From Thysanoteuthis rhombus (lineage: Eukaryota > Mollusca > Cephalopoda > Oegopsida > Thysanoteuthidae): DNA of 64,000 nucleotides. The stretch spans positions 51,481,181 to 51,545,180 of the forward strand of contig OY735218.1 of assembly GCA_963457665.1 (NCBI GenBank), written 5' to 3'. Both the position numbers and the translations under genes were made by a program. The notes beneath the pieces were generated by a model. That model ran no database searches, was not told where the DNA came from, and saw only the letters and a list, made by a program, of their open reading frames with translations. How positions within the stretch are numbered: the stretch's first letter is position 1; each line of letters opens with the position of its first letter. Positions 1-11,146 of the stretch are shown here, in pieces.

Positions 1-1284
1 AAAATTCTGAGGCTGAAAAAATGAGTTCCTTAAATAAACGAACATTGGTCAGCATTTAATCACTTGTCTCTACTTCTTCCTTGGCACAGAAAAATGTCAT
101 TTTTGGACGAAATAGTCATTGGCAGTGAGAAATGTCTTCATTATATTTGATTCATTTATTCTTCTCCTGAAGAATTTTGAAATATTGGAATAGTTTACCA
201 TCTTATGTAAAACAAAGTACGAGTATAAATCATTTTAAGAATAACTTGGATAAATTTAGATCATGTGGAATAGAAAATAAAATAATAGGGCATAACTATC
301 AGCTGAAATATATAGGAAGATTTTAGGAAAGAAATGTGCCTGATGAATATTTCTCTCTACTGATAAGCTTTTAATTTTTCTAGTAAGTTTCTTACAATTT
401 TATCACTTGAATTAATGTGTATTTTAATGCTGAAAAATTATTTTTAGTGTAAGTTATATGCAGAGATTACAATAGAGACATTTTTATTTCATAAATGGTA
501 AATGAATAAATCATGAATATCCAATACAAAGAACATTTTGGGTAGATTGTGGATCGTGTTCAACATCTCAACCTGATTGATATCTACTGATTTGAAGCAA
601 GTTCTTTATTATGGTTAGCTGGAACCAAGGCAAATTGTTACCAAGCAATGTTACAAAGAGCAACTGGCTACAAATAAAAAAATTGAAAATCCATTCATGG
701 TCAAGAGAATGCTATTCTTCAACCTTACTGCAATGTAAGTCTCGATTATCTGTATATTTCATATATGCAACCATTTTTTACTAGTTTGTTTATTAATCTC
801 ACAATATACAGTCTGATTCTCTGACATAAAATGAATTATTAATGTAATACTTATCATTCTCTGGGCTTGCATGAAAGTTTCATAAATCATAGGTTTGACT
901 TGAAACTTTGTACTCCCAGTCGCTTGATCTTTTTAAAAGATTTTCACATAAGAGGTCAGTACTGTGCCTCTCTGAGTTCTGCACTGCAAGTGACTGGCTT
1001 GTTTGGCCTTGCAGGTGGCACCAGCCATGATAATAAGATAATGATAACTCTTAAATTCATAAACTGCCAATTACTGTATCTAATTGACAGTGGAAATCTT
1101 TGGTAGAGGAAACAGATTTTGTTGATTTTTTTTGTCAGATGGAATAAAAAGTAAATAGAAGATCACATGTTGCTCGAAGGAGGTAATTTTGATCAGTTTT
1201 TATTCCCCTTAATATCAAAATTTTCTCATATGAATGTAAGAGTTGAAGACTTCATATATGTGAAGTGTCATTTTTTTCATGGAG
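1..1284. other. AT-rich non-coding stretch
   Basis: No gene, repeat family or RNA is recognised. The only open frame of note (867-1106, plus) has no recognisable domain and AT-driven composition, so I treat it as chance. Confidence 0.5.
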
Positions 1285-1705
1285 ATTAGAAACCACCAAT
1301 CAAAATAGTCATACTTGGGTTTCTACAGTTTTCAAGTTGGTCTGGCTGGCTTTGTATGTACACATGCATTTACGAGGCATACAGGCATTTACTTCTAATC
1401 ATGTCTACAGATCATGTTTTTACTTCTTTTAACAAAATTTCCCCTCTAAAGGGATTTTTTGTAGTGGGTTCAATATGCAAAGTAAGGTTTTACTAAATCA
1501 ATCCCTTAGTTTGTGTCTGGCTGTATTCATGCTTATCTTTTAATAATTCAGACTTTCTTATGACTACTGCCCAACAAAATGTTGAAAAGTAACTTATTCA
1601 TTGATCCCTCTTTTTTCCATTTTTTCAATTGATCATCCCCAACATAGTATGCAACAAAAAGATGTTGCTCATGTGACAAATTTTTCTGCGTGACTAATCA
1701 GACTT
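1285..1705 (-). mobile_element. family A dispersed repeat, near full length
   Basis: This is one of about 21 copies of a repeat that recurs through the window. Read on the minus strand it begins near the conserved CTGATTAGTCA-type end and finishes at GGTTTCTAAT. It contains the family's diagnostic blocks: a GATCAATT/ATTGATC pair, a CATTGC-AAATTGAA block (here degraded), and the CAGCCAGACCAACTTG block. No open frame is conserved, so a non-autonomous element is the best reading. Confidence 0.75.
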
Positions 1706-1774
1706 GTGTTAGTCATATTTTTACAGTCAACAGAAATGTGGAAACATTGCTGATTTTCAATGTCAAAAGAAGTG

Positions 1775-1975
1775 TTTTTGCAGCTGGACACAAATTGAGT
1801 GACCAATTTTGCATGAACTTACATTGCAAATTGAACTACTCACTATTAACCTACTTTGGAGAGGGAATTCTCAAGGAGAAAAGCTTTTGCCAGACATAAT
1901 GACTAAATATTTGATTTTTCAGCCCTCTTGCTCTGTTGGTATGGCTAGAATGTGCTACATAGCTAGTCAGCCCCA
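1775..1975 (+). mobile_element. family A fragment (internal part)
   Basis: This carries the internal family A blocks ACTTACATTGCAAATTGAAC, the CTATTNNAC stretch, ACATAATGACTAAAT and TTTTCAGCCCTCTTGCTC. Both ends are missing. It lies between a minus copy (1285-1705) and a plus copy (2073-2375), so three family A pieces are clustered here. Confidence 0.65.
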
Positions 1976-2072
1976 AGACTCACTTGGCAACTCAAGAAAT
2001 CTCTGCTGACAGTTTGGTTTACAGTTTGCAATATATATAAAAAAGGAAATGAAAAAAAAACAAGATTGAGAA

Positions 2073-2375
2073 AGGTCTGGTTGGTCACTAAATAGAAACA
2101 TAACCAGTATCTTCTGGGCGTATGCTGTGTTGCAGGTGATCAATAGAAAAATTTGAAAAAAAAGAACAATAAATGAATATATTACTCCTCTCACCTTTTG
2201 TTTGGCTGATATCACTGAACGTATTCATATTTTTAGAAAACAGGTGTCAACATTGCCAGACACTGAATAAGGGACCTATTCAGCATAAACTTACATTATA
2301 AATAGACCCCTCCCCCGAAAATATTCGATGCAGCCTGTATGTATGATACATACTTAGACAGCAAGCCAGCAGCCA
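2073..2375 (+). mobile_element. family A copy, 3' part degraded
   Basis: It starts with AGGTCTGGTTGGTCACTAAA, very close to the family A start. It then follows the family through the CTCACCTTTTGTT and CATAAACTTACATT blocks. The distal part is shortened, passing quickly to the GATACATACTTAGACAGC region. Confidence 0.7.
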
Positions 2376-2419
2376 AAGTCTCTTAGAAACGGGAGATTTC
2401 TTATACGTATAAATATTGA

Positions 2420-2820
2420 AATTGAAAAATGACTCACCATGACAGTCAGTGATTGAACAACCACAGCCTCAAAATTTGAAATCATGTAGAAAGACTCCAC
2501 CAAAGAATGAATATGGTCAGAATGAATTCTATTTATGACATCACTGGTGTTTCCCACTTAAAAAACATGGAACAAAGTGAAAAATAACATCTAGACTCTA
2601 TAGAATCTAGATGTTATTAATAAAGTATATCCATCAGAAAAAGGTGAAAAAAGCATTTTTCAAAGATCAAAACGTTTTTAGAAATGCTCTAGTGGAATGC
2701 TGATGTCAATTTTCTAGTTTTAAGAATGCTGGAATACATAAGCTTATAAACATTGGCAAATATAAAAAAAGCGTAGAGCCCTTCACCACCTTTGATAACT
2801 ACTGTAGTTCAATTACCAGC
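2420..2820 (+). repeat. family B dispersed repeat, near full length
   Basis: It matches a second dispersed family also present at 18641-18981 (+), 29600-29915 (+), 24675-24965 (-) and 39620-39935 (-). Shared blocks are CACAGTCA-TGATTGAACAA, AATATGGTCAGAAT(A/G)AATTC, a GATG-CAATTTTC block, and the tail CCCTTCACCA-CCTTGATGG. It contains a strong hairpin at 2583-2618. No conserved reading frame is visible, and its class is unknown. Confidence 0.65.
2583..2618. repeat. perfect 13-bp-arm hairpin inside family B
   Basis: The left arm AATAACATCTAGA (2583-2595) is the exact reverse complement of the right arm TCTAGATGTTATT (2606-2618), with a 10-nt loop. Other family B copies keep only a weak version of this palindrome, so it may be a local improvement or the better-preserved ancestral form. 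Confidence 0.85.
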
Positions 2821-3212
2821 AGAAGTTTTCTGCTTTTATGTGAAGAACAGATGCAACCGTCTAAACAAAATTTGGAATTTTAATGCCTTTTCGCAAAGTT
2901 ATAGACAAAAATAAGAAAATTTGTCTGAGCAACTCATAAAATAAAACTTAAATTATTCTCAAGAATTGACCTCTAAATTTATTATGCAGTAAATTTATTT
3001 AAAAAAGTGCAGTAAAGTAAATTGAATTGATCTAGGGTGTACATTCGAAAAATATCACCCCAAAATGTTTTTTGTTTATACTTATATAAATTAATGTGTG
3101 AATCGAGCAATAAATATAAAATCTGTTCACATGTAAAAACATGAATCTGAGCATATGAAGATATACACAAATTATTTACATTTCTTTTTTAAAACAAAAA
3201 TATTGTTATTTA
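2821..3212. other. AT-rich spacer
   Basis: I see no gene or recognisable repeat in this stretch between a family B and a family A copy. Confidence 0.45.
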
Positions 3213-3630
3213 CAGGTCCGGTTAGTTATTCAATAGAAACCATCATATGACCAAAGGTATATCATGTTGGGAGTGATCAATTAAAAGATTTGAAAGAAAG
3301 GTGATGAATGAATGAGTCACTTCTCTCAGCTTTTTTTGGATCACTAAAAAGTCTCAATTTTCAAAAAACAATTTGGGGTCAATTTAGCATAAACTTACAT
3401 TGCAAATTGAATCCCCTTACCCATACACAAAACCTATTGTTGTGGGTTCAAGAAACGAAAAAAACGTTTTAATTAGATTTAATGAGGAGTAAATTTTTAG
3501 AATTTTCATCCTTCTAGTTCCATTAATGTGGCATCTGTGCTTGATACATTCATGTATACCTAGCTAGCTAGACCAACTTGAAAACTACAGAAACCTATTC
3601 TGACAGTTTCAATTGATATTTTCTAATATG
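3213..3630 (+). mobile_element. family A dispersed repeat, near full length
   Basis: It starts CAGGTCCGGTTAGTTATTCA and then carries TAGAAACCATCA. The far end reads TTGATATTTTCTAATATG, a mutated form of the TGATGGTTTCTAAT end. The internal order of blocks is complete, including ACTTACATTGCAAATTGAAT and CTAGACCAACTTGAAAACT. Confidence 0.8.
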
Positions 3631-4418
3631 CGCATATACACATTGTCTTGTGTGGATATTCTAAGTATACACGTGCGTGTTTTATATATTCACACACGAT
3701 TTTAGTTTTGAAAAAAATTCAATTGTAGTCTGTCTGAATCCAGTAAATAATTATCTTGAAATTTATTTTGAAGAATTTTGCTGCATTTTTCTTCTCTTAG
3801 AAGTCAAATATCTGTATTAAAATAAACCTTAAGTCAATGAAGTCAAATAAATTCAAAACTTATCTCCCAATATCTACCTCTTTCTTAGGCCAGTATAGTG
3901 GAAATTTTCAATCTATTCACATTTACTCACACACACACACACATGTAAATCAATCTGTATATAAACATGTATTCATGATTGTATTCATTATACTATGTGT
4001 AGAGGGAAGGTATCCAGAGAAATATATGCACACTTTATCATATAAAAGATGAAGTGTTTTTTTATAGGATTTGTTCTACAATTTGTTTTTTTCCCAAATC
4101 TTATTAAATGGTTTTAAGATTAAAAGTTGAATAGCTTTTGTATGAAATATCTATCTGACAGTGAAAGTTCACCTGCAAAATTATGTTTCTAAGTTATTTG
4201 CTTATATAGTAAGTATACTTATTTAGGGACACCCTGTATTCTATTAATTAAGTTTGTCTTCGCTAAAAAAAGAAATTCAATGGAAAATGAAAGATATATT
4301 ATTACTTCCTTTTAAAGATCCTCTGATATCTTACGTTGGTTCAACACAAAATCAGTGCATCTAAAAGAGAACAAATTTTCAGAAAACTACAGAATACCAT
4401 GAAAAAATGGTAAGAAAT
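3631..4418. other. AT-rich spacer with a short (CA)n
   Basis: The stretch holds a (CA)8 run at about 3928-3943 and otherwise AT-rich sequence. The plus open frame across 3837-4052 covers the CA run (a His/Thr-type low-complexity stretch) and is not credible as a gene. Confidence 0.5.
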
Positions 4419-4833
4419 CAGGTCAAGTTAGTCATTCAATGGAAAACATCATGAGACCAACATGTTTTGGCAGCAGTTGGAAGTGATCAATTGCAAAACT
4501 AGAGAGGTGATCAATAAATAAGTTACTTTCCTAGTCCCTTGCCAGGCAAAAGTCTGAATTTTTGAGAAGCAAGCATGAATAATTCTAAATTAAAGGATCA
4601 ATTTAGCATAAATTTACATTGCGAATTGAACTCAACACTAAAAACGTATCTAGTGGAGGGGATCTTCTAAAAAACAAGAAAATTTTTTTCTTGACATGGA
4701 GTAGATGTTTGAATTTTCAGCCATGTAGCTCCACTGGAAGCCGCTGTACATATGATACATACATATATAGTCAGTCAGACCAACTTAAAAACTGAAGAAA
4801 CCTATATTGAGTGCATTGGTTAATGGTTTCTGA
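4419..4833 (+). mobile_element. family A dispersed repeat, near full length
   Basis: It starts CAGGTCAAGTTAGTCATTCA and ends TTAATGGTTTCTGA. All internal blocks are present, including TTTACATTGCGAATTGAACT and GTCAGTCAGACCAACTT. The inverted ends are AATGGAAAACATCA and TAATGGTTTC, weaker than in other copies. Confidence 0.78.
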
Positions 4834-5604
4834 AAACATGTGCAAGGTTTAGAAATCAATTGGAATATTTCTGTTCAGAAATATCATGACAGTTGGCGAT
4901 TGCAAAATTTACAACAAATTGTAGCCTAATAGAGTTTCTTTTTTTTTTACAAACTGAAAGAAAATAGTTTCTTTTCATTTTAATTATGATGATTTCTCTA
5001 TCCCTATTACTTACTACAGAGATATTATATTCAGTTGAGTTAAGACAAAAAGGAAATTCTATATAATACATGATATAAAAAAAAGGCATGAACCAGTGTC
5101 TATCATCTTGTCTTAAACAACCTCATCAAAGCTTATAGAAAGAGTTATAAGTACTTTTGTTAGAATTTCAAGTCAGCACACAAAATATCTTGGCTAATAA
5201 TAAATTTATTGATCATATATATAATTATGCAAAGTATTTAAAAAAAATAAGTATTATTGCGACAATCAGAAATATAATAAAACAAAATCAAATTATACCT
5301 AATAATTTTTTTTTTCTTATAGAGAGTCTTCACTTGCTATCAAATTCTAGATATTATCAAATTAGTTTCTGATGACTGGCTGTTTATTCTGTCTCTCCCG
5401 ATTATTGAAGTTTACATTATTAGAATTCTATTACTGTTATGAAAACTTTGAAAGATCTGATGATAATGAGGAATTGAATTTTACTGTATAACTCTCAACT
5501 GAGTGCATTATGAGGAGCTAAGAAGATAGTTTATTTGCCATTCATTAAAATGTATTAGCGTAGCAATAATACTCAAACTCAATTGCTTCAATTTCATGTG
5601 ACAC
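4834..5604. other. AT-rich spacer
   Basis: No recognisable element. Short open frames at 4856-5089 (-) and 5157-5372 (+) are rich in Ile, Lys, Asn and Tyr, as expected from AT-rich noise. Confidence 0.45.
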
Positions 5605-6065
5605 ACGAGGCAGTCAATGTGCTCCGCCATGTGTGATTTCCAGCGAGTCTGGTGGTGTCATTTCTGCTTCTGTTAAGTGGTTGGAGGTCCCTCTCCACAG
5701 TCGGTCACCAGCTCATCATGGGCTATTCCCTCTTTCTTTTGCCTATTGGCATCCATTTGATGGCTTGATTTGCAGGTCTTGTTATGGGGAGCTTCAAGAC
5801 ATGCACCAACCAGTGAAAGCACTGTCTGTAAAAGGTGGTCAACATGAGAGGCTGTTATTTCTCCCTGACCCCTTATTTATCATATAGTCTTTCCATCTGA
5901 TGCCAATGGGTCTAAGTAAGCATCTAGCATCAAAGGTGTCCAATTTCTTCTCCTGGGTGGCCTTCAGTCGCTTGTTCTCACAGCCATAGTGCATAGAGGG
6001 TACTATGTTTCCAATAATGCAAGGTGAGCATAAGATGTACCAGCCTTCCTGTGATTGTGTGTAAT
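5605..6065 (-). pseudogene. non-LTR retrotransposon C-terminal tail (family distinct from the RTE pieces)
   Basis: Read on the minus strand this encodes the C-terminal part of a LINE reverse-transcriptase polyprotein. The run YGCENKRLKATQEKKLDTFD (about 5945-6000) followed by RCLLRPIGIRWKDYMIN matches the pattern YGCE.W.L...E.KL.AFD.RCLRRILGIRW.D of many invertebrate LINEs. Further down, out of frame, pieces resembling GKRKRG, WRRTVERDLQPLNRS and NHTWRSTLTA correspond to the usual end of such proteins. The minus open frame 5839-6249 holds only the first block; frameshifts and stops break the rest. The catalytic RT core is absent, so it is 5'-truncated and dead. It is not the family seen at 14.9, 21, 27, 40, 45, 49 and 55 kb. 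A second fragment of the same family lies near 35.2 kb. The exact clade is uncertain. Confidence 0.75.
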
Positions 6066-6708
6066 CATATCTTCTAGATAGAAATATGAATTTAGAGGCA
6101 TCACATTGAAACCAATTAATAGATTTTTTTGCAATCACCAGTCTCAAAATGACATCTATATATTTGAAATCTTGGAGAGATTTTCTGCTCGATTGGAGCA
6201 TTTTCCTTCTCATCAAGTCAAATTCGATTAGACAAAGACGATTAATCAAAAAACCTCACAGAAGCTTTTTATGGGATTAGTTTTTTCTGTTGCTGTTGCA
6301 TTATGGATGTATTACAAAATGGGAGAATTTAGTTTGTCACAGCTGCTCATGCTTCCATGTTATGAATGTTTGATGTCTAGCTGTGTACACATCGTTGGAT
6401 GACAGTGTTGTAGTGTGGATTGAAATAATTACAGACAATCTGCAGACACAAAAAAGCAAACAACGACTCCTAGGCATGCTTTTAAATGTAAGTATATGTA
6501 GACAGTTGTTGTTATCCACATGACTCATCAAAGGGTATTTGACCTATCTCCTGTTGATCATATGGTCCATTAAGTACCTTTGGGTATATGTTGCACCCTC
6601 GCGAGAATGGCCTGTTACCATTCTTAATTCTTCTCTACCAATTGCCTTTTATCTTTCTCTCCTTTCTTGTTGTCTCTCTTTCTCTCCCTATCAACTATCT
6701 GTTATCTT
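6066..6708. other. AT-rich spacer with a pyrimidine tract
   Basis: No gene is seen. A C/T-rich tract sits at about 6620-6690 immediately before the next family A copy. Confidence 0.5.
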
Positions 6709-7138
6709 CTAGAAACCGTCAAAAACTGTCGACATAGGTTTCTTCAGTTTTTAAACTGGTCTGGCTTATGGATCACGCTTAAGGGCCGTATCAATGAAGA
6801 TGAAGGACTGAAAATTCAAACATTTAATCTTTATATGTAGAAGAAACTTTTTTTTGATTTTTAAAAATCCCCTCCAACTTGAATTGGTTTTTAGAGAGGG
6901 ATTCAATTTACAATGTACGTTTATGCTGAATTAACCCTTTAGTTTGCATCCAGCAACATTCATGCTTATTTTTTTTTGTTTAATTCAAACCTTTTAGTGA
7001 TCACTACCCAAAAAAATGTGAGAGAAATAACTTATTCATAGATCAATCCATTTTCAAATTTTTCAGTTGATCACCCCCAACACAGAATGCTGCAAGAAGG
7101 CATTGTTCACATGATAGTTTCTATTGAGTCTCTCACAA
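6709..7138 (-). mobile_element. family A dispersed repeat, near full length
   Basis: On the plus strand it opens CTAGAAACCGTCAAAAACTG and closes GATAGTTTCTATTGAGTC, so both inverted ends (TAGAAACC-GTCA and TA-GTTTCTA) are recognisable. Internal blocks run in the reverse order to the plus-strand copies. Confidence 0.8.
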
Positions 7139-7329
7139 GTTGTTTGCCTTGAAGAATGAAAAGAGAGGTAATTTAGGTATGAGCACTGGGTGCAGTCAAT
7201 CTTTAAACATCCTGTCACCATCACAGCAAGGTGGAGAAATTGACTGCATCCTTCTGGCTACACCTTTTTTATTATTAATGTCACTTGATCACATCCTGAG
7301 TCAGGAGACTCAGTAATTTGTACAATTTG

Positions 7330-7670
7330 CGAAAGAGTGGAAAGTCAGCAATTCTTCCAAGTTGATGAACTTCATAACTGCAATGACACGCAGGAGGGTT
7401 AGAAGTCAAATGCTCATCGGAGATGATGAACTTACTAATTGCAAATCTACACAATGAGACAAGACACATACAGAATGACTGAGATCCTCAGAGTTGACAA
7501 ATTTCAAAACTGCAAATCCATGTGTGTGTGCATTCTACATTATCGACGGGGTACGGTCAACTGCTTCAGTTGTTGGCCCTCCAGCATGCAGGCATTCTGG
7601 GTTATAGACAGTGGAGGGTCAAGTGTCTTTCAAAGTTGATGAATATTGAAACTGCAACCCTGTGTGCAAA
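7330..7670. repeat. diverged minisatellite, about 65-70 bp unit
   Basis: A motif resembling AGTTGATGAACTTCAAAACTGC recurs at about 7359, 7421, 7491 and 7632. The spacings are about 62, 70 and 141 (two units), so one unit in the middle has decayed. The flanking bases within each unit are also similar (AAGTCA or GGTCAA upstream, a GTG-type stretch downstream). Short overlapping open frames here are chance. Confidence 0.55.
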
Positions 7671-8008
7671 TCTTTTGGAATCTTCCCTATTGTTCTTTCA
7701 TTCGATTTCCAACCTAGTTTTCTTACCCTTCCCATTGTTCTTCTAATCCGCAGGAGGTACTCTGTAAAACATAACACAGTCTTGCGTTGTTGAGCTCTAT
7801 TGTAATAGCAAGACACATTTCAGTTTAAACTTTGTGACCTACACAAGAACACTTTAAACTTTAAGCTTTATCTAAAAATACAAGACCAGTTTTGTCTGGT
7901 TTTGTTTTTCAAGAATATATCATGAGATGAAGAGGTACTCATGTTTTGAGGTATCATGTTTAAAGTGAGTTTACCTAGAGGTCAATTGTTAATTTATTAC
8001 TGTCTGTT
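7671..8008. other. AT-rich spacer
   Basis: No recognisable feature between the minisatellite and the next family A copy. Confidence 0.4.
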
Positions 8009-8332
8009 AAAGACCGACAACCAAAACTGCCACCAAAGATATTCATCTGTTTATTATGTTTCATTCGTTTTTTGGAAATTCTCCATCTAAATACATTTTA
8101 ATGGGGAAGGGAGGGTTCAATTAGCAATGTAATTTTATACTAAACTGATTCCTTACTTTTGGCACTGCAGCATTTTTTTTTTAAATCAGGCTTTTTTAGT
8201 AATCACTGCCTAACAAATTGCTAGAGAAGCAACACATTCATTGAATTTTTTTAATTGATCACCCCCAACACAGCATGCTGCCAAAAGATAGGGGTCATGT
8301 CACAGTTTCTAATGAGTGGCTAATTAGATCTG
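8009..8332 (-). mobile_element. family A copy with internal deletion
   Basis: It starts with AGACCGACAACCAAAACTGC and ends in GTTTCTAATGAGTGGCTAA. It keeps the ATTGATCACCCCCAACACAG and CATGCTGCCAAAAG blocks but lacks the CAGCCAGACC segment, so it is shorter than intact copies. Confidence 0.72.
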
Positions 8333-8733
8333 CTTGGAATATCTTTCCTTCACCTCAACCCAGTGTAGAACTATTCACTGAAAAAAGTCAAAAACTTTGA
8401 TGAGAATAGTTTTTTGAAAATTACTTATTACAAGTTTAAAATTGATATTGAGGAACTGATAATAATTAAAAAGGCTGATGACTACCAAAATCTTAATTTT
8501 TTTTTTTTCCTGCAAACAATCCAGCATAATGGAGCGTTAAGGGGGCTGTGGCCCCCAGAAGAAATAAATTGGCAATTTTACAGTATTTACAAATATTTCT
8601 CAGACAGAGAGGAAAATAACTTTGGTTTCATAATCTTTATTTCTCTTTTATGACCATCATTTACAAACTCCTGTCAGAGTCATCAATCACTTGTGACACT
8701 GAGTTTTGATATAAAATGGTATTTACATCACTT
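8333..8733. other. AT-rich spacer
   Basis: No gene or known repeat recognised. A plus open frame (8414-8653) contains a poly-Phe run coded by a T tract and is not credible. Confidence 0.45.
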
Positions 8734-9145
8734 ATAAGAAACCATCAACCAAAACTGCCACGATAGGTTTCTTCAGTTTTCAAGTTAGTCTGGCTAACAG
8801 GCTGGCTATTTATGTATCACTAATAGAAATGAAAATCTAAACATTTACTCCTTATTATGTCAAGAAAAATCTTCTTTTTTTTTTTAAATTTAAGCCCTAA
8901 ATATGTTTTTAGTAGGAGGTTAAGTTTAAAATGTAAATTTCTACTAAATTGGTACCTCAATTTGTGTCTACTTGTATATCAAAATCCAATTTTTTTAGCG
9001 ATCACTGCCCAACAAAAGGTGAGAGAAGTAAGTTATCCATTGATCAATCTTTTTTCAAATTTTTTGATGGATCACCAACAGCTCGGCATGTTGCCTGAAG
9101 ACATTGATCATACGATGGTTTCTACTGAGTCACTAACCAGACCTG
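8734..9145 (-). mobile_element. family A dispersed repeat, full length
   Basis: This is one of the best preserved copies. It opens AAGAAACCATCAACCAAAAC, and closes CGATGGTTTCTACTGAGTCA followed by CTAACCAGACCTG. The inverted pair GAAACCATC / GATGGTTTC is perfect. The 97-codon plus open frame across it is spurious because other copies do not keep it. Confidence 0.82.
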
Positions 9146-9515
9146 TTTAAAGTAGGTATGTGTTGTGAGAGTTGATAATTAGTAATTAACGTCTGACTAT
9201 TTTGGAACATTTGACGCTAGAAGATCCCAAAATACACTACCCATAGATTCAATCAACGGGCAAGAAATTATTATGAAGATTTCAAGGTCTATAAAATTCA
9301 TTTAGGAATGATTTATCGGTAGGGCCTCAGGAAATGTACGGTATTGATTCATTATAAGGTAACAAAGCTTTGTAGATGTAGAGTCAACACAAACAGGTTT
9401 TGAATATTCAACCAGCTGTCTCAAATTTTGCAAAACCTTGTCACTTACTGTAAAAGTCTTATTTTTAGAAAAATTTAGTAACATTTAACTCTTTGCAGTT
9501 TTTTTTAGGGAATTG
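9146..9515. other. spacer with an unassigned short frame
   Basis: A minus frame at 9302-9484 (about 60 codons) has less AT-biased residues than typical noise, but I recognise no family and no exon signals that would support it. Confidence 0.35.
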
Positions 9516-9706
9516 AAAATTTGTGGCCTTAGTATCTTTGAAAGACTGTAACTTGTATATCTATTCATATATGACTGAAATTGAGATGAAACTTGTCACA
9601 AGTACCACAAAGTTCAAACACGCATAGTTCAGAGGTTGAGCCACCTGAACTTACAGGACAAGCCAAAAAAAATAATTGTCAACTGACTGCTAAAGGCCAC
9701 AAGTTT
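9516..9706. repeat. possible small MITE with inverted GTGGCC ends
   Basis: AATTTGTGGCCTTAG near 9518-9533 is a near-perfect inverted match of CTAAAGGCCACAAGTTT at 9689-9706. The roughly 190-bp interval between them is AT-rich and non-coding. TGTTTGTGGCCTGA recurs near 9820, so the end motif may belong to a larger unit. No target duplication is clear. Confidence 0.4.
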
Positions 9707-10356
9707 GAATAAGAAATGTGTGAATATTTAAAAAAAAACATTAGCAATTTTTCTCAGTTGCAATTTATGTTCATTATGAATCAAACTCTTATTGCCATAA
9801 ATCAGTCTTGTTGACGATGTTTGTGGCCTGACACAGTTATTAACAGGATTTGGACATCAAATTTTTCACTTTATAATGTTTGATCTATGTGATTAATATT
9901 CACAATTGAATTAAGTGCATTGACAAAGACAGGGATTGTTTTGAAGAACAAATATTTGATTTGTGAAATAATTTCTTTTTCATCTTCATGTGAAAGACTT
10001 GTTGATGTAACTATGTATCTACATATCAGCAAATAGAGTATCTGAATATCTTAATGTCTGGTTCTTGCTTTGTTCCTCCACAAAACTCTCAAGAAATAAA
10101 AAAAGAAAATAAAAAATGATTCTTACATTGATTTGAAGTAGAAGAAGAAAATAACCTTCACCTGAATCACTGGGTTAACTGAAATTCTTTGAATGAAAAA
10201 TGATTTTGTTACACAAAAGCCCAAGATGACTTTCTTGTTCACGCAGGTTTATCATGTCTTGGAGAGTCACACCTCAAACTTTCAGTGCTAACTTTTCTCC
10301 TCAGCTTTTATCTAATAAAAAAAATCTATTATGCTCTTGACTTGTCTGTTGCAACG
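9707..10356. other. AT-rich spacer
   Basis: No recognisable gene or element. Confidence 0.4.
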
Positions 10357-10415
10357 GATGTGATAACTCATCTTAGCGAGTGGTCAGTTCAGAGCTGCGG
10401 ATGAGATAACTCATC
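10357..10415. repeat. paired identical-stem hairpins (GATG-G-ATAA-CTCATC)
   Basis: Two near-identical palindromes, GATGTGATAACTCATC (10357-10372) and GATGAGATAACTCATC (10400-10415), each fold into a 6-bp stem with an ATAA loop. Both are preceded by a CGGATG context and separated by a GC-richer 27-bp spacer in otherwise AT-rich DNA. They could be the core of an unrecognised short repeat or a protein-binding palindrome. Confidence 0.6.
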
Positions 10416-11048
10416 TGATCGTTATTTCTTTTTTTTCTCTTTTTACCTGCATTTATGCATATATTGCATTAGATATTCTTTGGTACGTACTAGTTATTTT
10501 GTATGAAAAATTTTGATTTTCATCGTCTATTTACAAGAGAACAACATTGAAAATCTACTTGGCAATGAACAGGTTGAAGCTCTTCCAAATAAAGAATTAT
10601 TTCAGATGAAAATGTTTAAAAAATTACCTTTTTTTGAAGAGTCACAGATGCAAGGAAAATAGATTAACAAGGATTTGCTGGATATATTTTTTTTGCTTGC
10701 TTCTCTGTCTTGTTTAAATAGTTGAAAAAAATTGTACAGACTTTGTTTACACAGAGAGCTGTTTTGATCATTTCTATGTGATTCAGATAAGTTCAATACA
10801 TCAAACTAACAAAAATGGTGATTTTGGGGGATTCTCGTTGAAAATATTAGGCTTTCGAAAAAGGATAAATAAAATTAAAAATCAAGTTTATGTACTATTG
10901 GACTTCAATTTTGTTTAACAACGATTTGTCATGGTTGACAGTAATATCTTAAAGCCAAGATAAAGAGCCTTCAATGTGCGGCATGTTTGCCATTACAGGC
11001 TGTATGAATTTCATAAAGGCACTAATGTAGCAAAAACGATGAAAAACA
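10416..11048. other. AT-rich spacer
   Basis: No gene or known element recognised. Confidence 0.4.
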
Positions 11049-11084
11049 TGTCTGGTTAGTCACTAAATAGAAACCATAATGGTT
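11049..11084 (+). mobile_element. solo left end of family A
   Basis: ATGTCTGGTTAGTCACTAAA followed by TAGAAACCATAATGG is a good match to the first 35 bases of family A, but the rest of the element is missing. A near-complete copy starts 63 bp downstream. Confidence 0.65.
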
Positions 11085-11146
11085 TTCAAGTTATACAACT
11101 CATCATTAAAGAGTAGACAGCTAGAAGTTTTTTAACCTTCTCTAAT

